Assembly (NCBI RefSeq): GCF_016924645.1
Contig: NZ_JAFFJV010000024.1
Span: forward strand, 26,248 to 90,247
DNA from: Rufibacter psychrotolerans
Lineage (GTDB): Bacteria > Bacteroidota > Bacteroidia > Cytophagales > Hymenobacteraceae
Length of the DNA stretch: 64,000 bases
Direction: 5' to 3'
A program made the position numbers and the translations under genes. The notes under the pieces are model-generated. The model worked only from the letters and a program-made list of their open reading frames with translations, searched no databases and had not been told where the DNA came from. Position 1 is the first letter of the stretch. Each line of letters begins with the position of its first letter. Shown here piece by piece: positions 61,870-64,000 of this stretch.

Positions 61870-63704
61870 ACCCTATAGATGTAAGCAAAAGAACCCTGGG
61901 GGTGACGTTCAACGCCCAGGGCCTGGCCGAGGTACTGGTGTGGGCCCCCAAGGCCGAGCAGGTGGAGATCTCGCTAAACGAGGGCAACACCATCATTCCC
62001 CTGCGCAAAGGCGAATTTGGCTACTGGCACGAAACCACCGACCAGTTAGCGCCCGGCGACACTTATAAATTCAGGATAGACGAAGACCAGGAATACCCAG
62101 ACCCGGCCTCCCTATCCCAACCCGAAAGTGTGCACGGTCCGTCCCAGGCCGTTGACGTGGCCAAGTTCAAGTGGACGGATGACCACTGGAAAAACCTGCC
62201 CCTGGAAGAGTACGTCATGTACGAGCTGCACACGGGTACCTTCTCGCCAGACGGCACCTTTGCCGGTCTGGAGCAGAAATTGGACTACCTCAAAGAACTG
62301 GGGGTAAATGCCATTGAGATCATGCCGGTGGCGCAGTTTCCAGGCAACCGCAACTGGGGTTATGACGGGGTTTTCCCGTATGCGGCGCAAAACACCTACG
62401 GCGGTCCTAAAGGCTTGCAGCACCTGGTAGACGTTTGCCACCAGAAAGGCTTTGCCGTGGTGCTGGATGTGGTGTACAACCACATGGGCCCCGAGGGCAA
62501 CTACCTGGGCGTGTACGGCCACTACTTCACTGACAAATACAACACTCCCTGGGGACCGGCCCTCAATTTTGACGATGCCTGGTGCGATGGCGTGCGCCGC
62601 TATTTCACCGAGAACCTTTTAATGTGGTTCCGGGACTTCCACATTGATGCCGTACGCATGGATGCCGTGCATGCCATCAAAGACTTCAGCCCGAACCACA
62701 TTCTGCGGGAAATGAAGCAGCACGTCAACCAACTTATGGAGGAAACCGGCCGCAACCATTACATGATCGTGGAACTGGACCTCAACGACACCCGCTTCAT
62801 CAATCCGCTGGAACAACAAGGCTACGGCATGGACGCCCAGTGGATTGACGAGTTCCACCACGCCCTGCGCGTCACCATCACTGGTGAGCAAACCGGCTAC
62901 TACTCAGATTTCACGGGTATCAGCCACCTGGCCAAAGCCTACCAGGACGCGTACGTTTTTGACGGACAATTCTCAGAACACCGCAAAAAGACCTTCGGGA
63001 TCAAGGCCGAGAATAACCCCGGCAAGCAGTTCGTGGTGTTCACCCAGAACCACGACCACGTGGGAAACCGCATGATGGGCGAGCGCCTGGGTGCCTTGGT
63101 AAGCTTTGAAATGCAGAAACTGGCCGCCGGGGCCGTGCTCCTGAGCCCGTACCTGCCTATGCTCTGGATGGGCGAGGAGTACGCCGAACCCAACCCATTC
63201 CAATACTTCGTGAGCCACACTGATCCGGATTTGGCCGAAGCCGTTCGTAAAGGCCGCAAAGCCGAGTTCGCCGCTTTCCACGCCGAGGGAGAGGCACCGG
63301 ACCCCATGGCCGAGACCACGTTCAACAACTCCAAGCTGCAATGGGACCTGGTACAGCAGGAGCCGCACCAGACCCTGTTCCGCTACTACCAGACCCTCCT
63401 GCGCCTGCGCCGTGAACTGCCCGCCCTGAAAAACCTGGACCGCAAAGCCGTGCAAGCTGAGGCCAACGAATTCCAGAAAACCCTGATTCTCCAGCGCGGT
63501 CATGGAAACCAGCAGGTCATCGCTTTGATGAACTTCTCCCCGCAGCCACAGAAACTAACCCTTCCTATAGGAGCCAAGAACCTGCAACTAGTGCTGGACT
63601 CCGCTTCCCCAGAATGGAATGGCCCGCAAGCCGCTGAGGCATCGGTAGCCGGTGGCGCAGAAGTGACCCTGCAACCGGAGAGTGTTTTGGTGTACCAAGC
63701 CTAA
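61866..63704 (+). CDS. treZ: Malto-oligosyltrehalose trehalohydrolase
   Basis: This 612-residue GH13 enzyme has an N-terminal beta domain (VLVWAPKAEQVEISLNEG). TreZ-type barrel motifs follow: YELHTGTFSPDGTFAGLEQK, NWGYDGVFPYAAQNTYGGP, the nucleophile Asp in IDAVRMDAVHAIKD, Glu in MIVELDLNDTRFI and Asp in FTQNHDHVGNRM. It releases trehalose from maltooligosyl-trehalose, which needs a TreY synthase, perhaps encoded past the window end. The sequence MIVELDLND differs slightly from the usual AESDLND but keeps the Glu. The start overlaps glgX by four bases. The stop codon lies at the outer edge of a palindrome. Confidence 0.92.
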   Translation: MNPIDVSKRTLGVTFNAQGLAEVLVWAPKAEQVEISLNEGNTIIPLRKGEFGYWHETTDQLAPGDTYKFRIDEDQEYPDPASLSQPESVHGPSQAVDVAKFKWTDDHWKNLPLEEYVMYELHTGTFSPDGTFAGLEQKLDYLKELGVNAIEIMPVAQFPGNRNWGYDGVFPYAAQNTYGGPKGLQHLVDVCHQKGFAVVLDVVYNHMGPEGNYLGVYGHYFTDKYNTPWGPALNFDDAWCDGVRRYFTENLLMWFRDFHIDAVRMDAVHAIKDFSPNHILREMKQHVNQLMEETGRNHYMIVELDLNDTRFINPLEQQGYGMDAQWIDEFHHALRVTITGEQTGYYSDFTGISHLAKAYQDAYVFDGQFSEHRKKTFGIKAENNPGKQFVVFTQNHDHVGNRMMGERLGALVSFEMQKLAAGAVLLSPYLPMLWMGEEYAEPNPFQYFVSHTDPDLAEAVRKGRKAEFAAFHAEGEAPDPMAETTFNNSKLQWDLVQQEPHQTLFRYYQTLLRLRRELPALKNLDRKAVQAEANEFQKTLILQRGHGNQQVIALMNFSPQPQKLTLPIGAKNLQLVLDSASPEWNGPQAAEASVAGGAEVTLQPESVLVYQA

Positions 63705-63745
63705 ATCATTTCCGGCCGGTTTTAGAGAAAACAGGCCGGAAATAT
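63705..63745. repeat. Dispersed palindrome, copy 19
   Basis: ATTTCCGGCCGGTTTT (63708-63723) and AAAACAGGCCGGAAAT (63728-63743) around AGAG. Nearly identical to copy 20. Confidence 0.8.
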
Positions 63746-64000
63746 AACCCTACCTCAAGTTTGAGCGCAGCGGAAACTTGGAGTACAAATCACCGCCAGT
63801 TTGTAACTGGCGAAACACGTGACCAAAGATTGCACCAGGCCAGTTACAAACTGGCTTTAATGGCAGCCGCAAGTTACCGCTGCGCTCAAACTTGCGGCAT
63901 TTCTGGTTGTACCGTTCATAAATCATTTCCGGCATGTTTTAGAGAAAACATGCCTGAAATGAATCCAATACAAAGGAACGTGGAGACAAGGCAGTGCCTT
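63746..64000. repeat. Nested mini-hairpin block with palindrome copy 20
   Basis: A stretch between the two twin palindromes holds complementary pairs. TGAGCGCAGCGGAAACTTGG (63761-63780) faces CCGCTGCGCTCAAACTTGCG (63878-63897). CCAGTTTGTAACTGG (63796-63810) and CCAGTTACAAACTGG (63840-63854) are each palindromic and mutually complementary. Copy 20 lies at 63918-63962. No gene is seen; the rest of the window end is unassigned. Confidence 0.7.

Overview
The window looks like chromosome from a member of the Bacteroidota, most likely family Hymenobacteraceae (Rufibacter, Pontibacter and relatives). This rests on several things: a type IX secretion C-terminal sorting domain, an S46 dipeptidyl-peptidase, lipoprotein signals followed by acidic residues, Bacteroidota-type promoters (TAnnTTTG at -7), almost no Shine-Dalgarno sequences, and a GC-rich coding background. 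The genus is an inference. No rRNA, tRNA, CRISPR array, intact insertion sequence or prophage was seen.

Layout. 1-5964 is a chemotaxis-like operon: a multi-HAMP receptor cut by the window edge, CheW, CheY, a CheB whose receiver domain has lost its phospho-acceptor, CheA and CheC. 6161-8891 is a polyamine operon: a SpeD-SpeE fusion, an agmatinase-type ureohydrolase and a small four-helix membrane protein. 9018-22615 holds mostly single genes: RecQ, a lipoprotein subtilase, an XRE/S24 regulator, a pirin, a secreted phospholipase-C-like protein, a Thr/Gly-repeat surface lipoprotein, RmuC, a DUF2062 protein, a CYP152-type peroxygenase, a DUF4920 protein and a membrane protein. 22714-35661 carries the two halves of an AddAB-type helicase-nuclease, separated by a phosphoesterase, malate:quinone oxidoreductase, a T9SS cargo protein, a HAD protein and a strikingly AT-rich coiled-coil membrane protein that is probably recently acquired. 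37304-39166 is a cold-shock-type DEAD-box helicase with a structured leader, flanked by two copies of a roughly 0.4 kb non-coding repeat. 40001-52127 contains flavoproteins, a TPR histidine kinase, a dienoyl-CoA-reductase-like SDR, an SRPBCC protein, the S46 peptidase, a YkvA protein, a secreted CxxCH protein and a DinB protein. 52827-63704 contains PhoH, two tandem MORN-like secreted paralogues, citrate synthase, a GAPN-like aldehyde dehydrogenase, and a glycogen-debranching plus trehalose-forming pair (GlgX, TreZ).

The most pervasive unexplained structure is a family of about 20 short palindromes. Their arms read GTTTTAGGGCTGTTTTC, followed by a tiny loop and the complement. They occur about every 3 kb, almost always in intergenic space, often at the ends of genes, and apparently a few times inside coding sequence. 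Alongside them are longer arrays of unrelated mini-hairpins (36.4-37.0, 39.4-40.0, 52.1-52.7 and 63.7-64.0 kb). These behave like a dispersed repeat system that may also terminate transcription.

I found no clear-cut new multi-gene system. The strongest leads are the palindrome family, the pseudo-receiver CheB in its CheC-containing operon, the GAPN-like enzyme lacking the general-base Glu, the deaD leader with a coupled 18-codon ORF, the Thr/Gly repeat lipoprotein, and the AT-rich gene next to addA.
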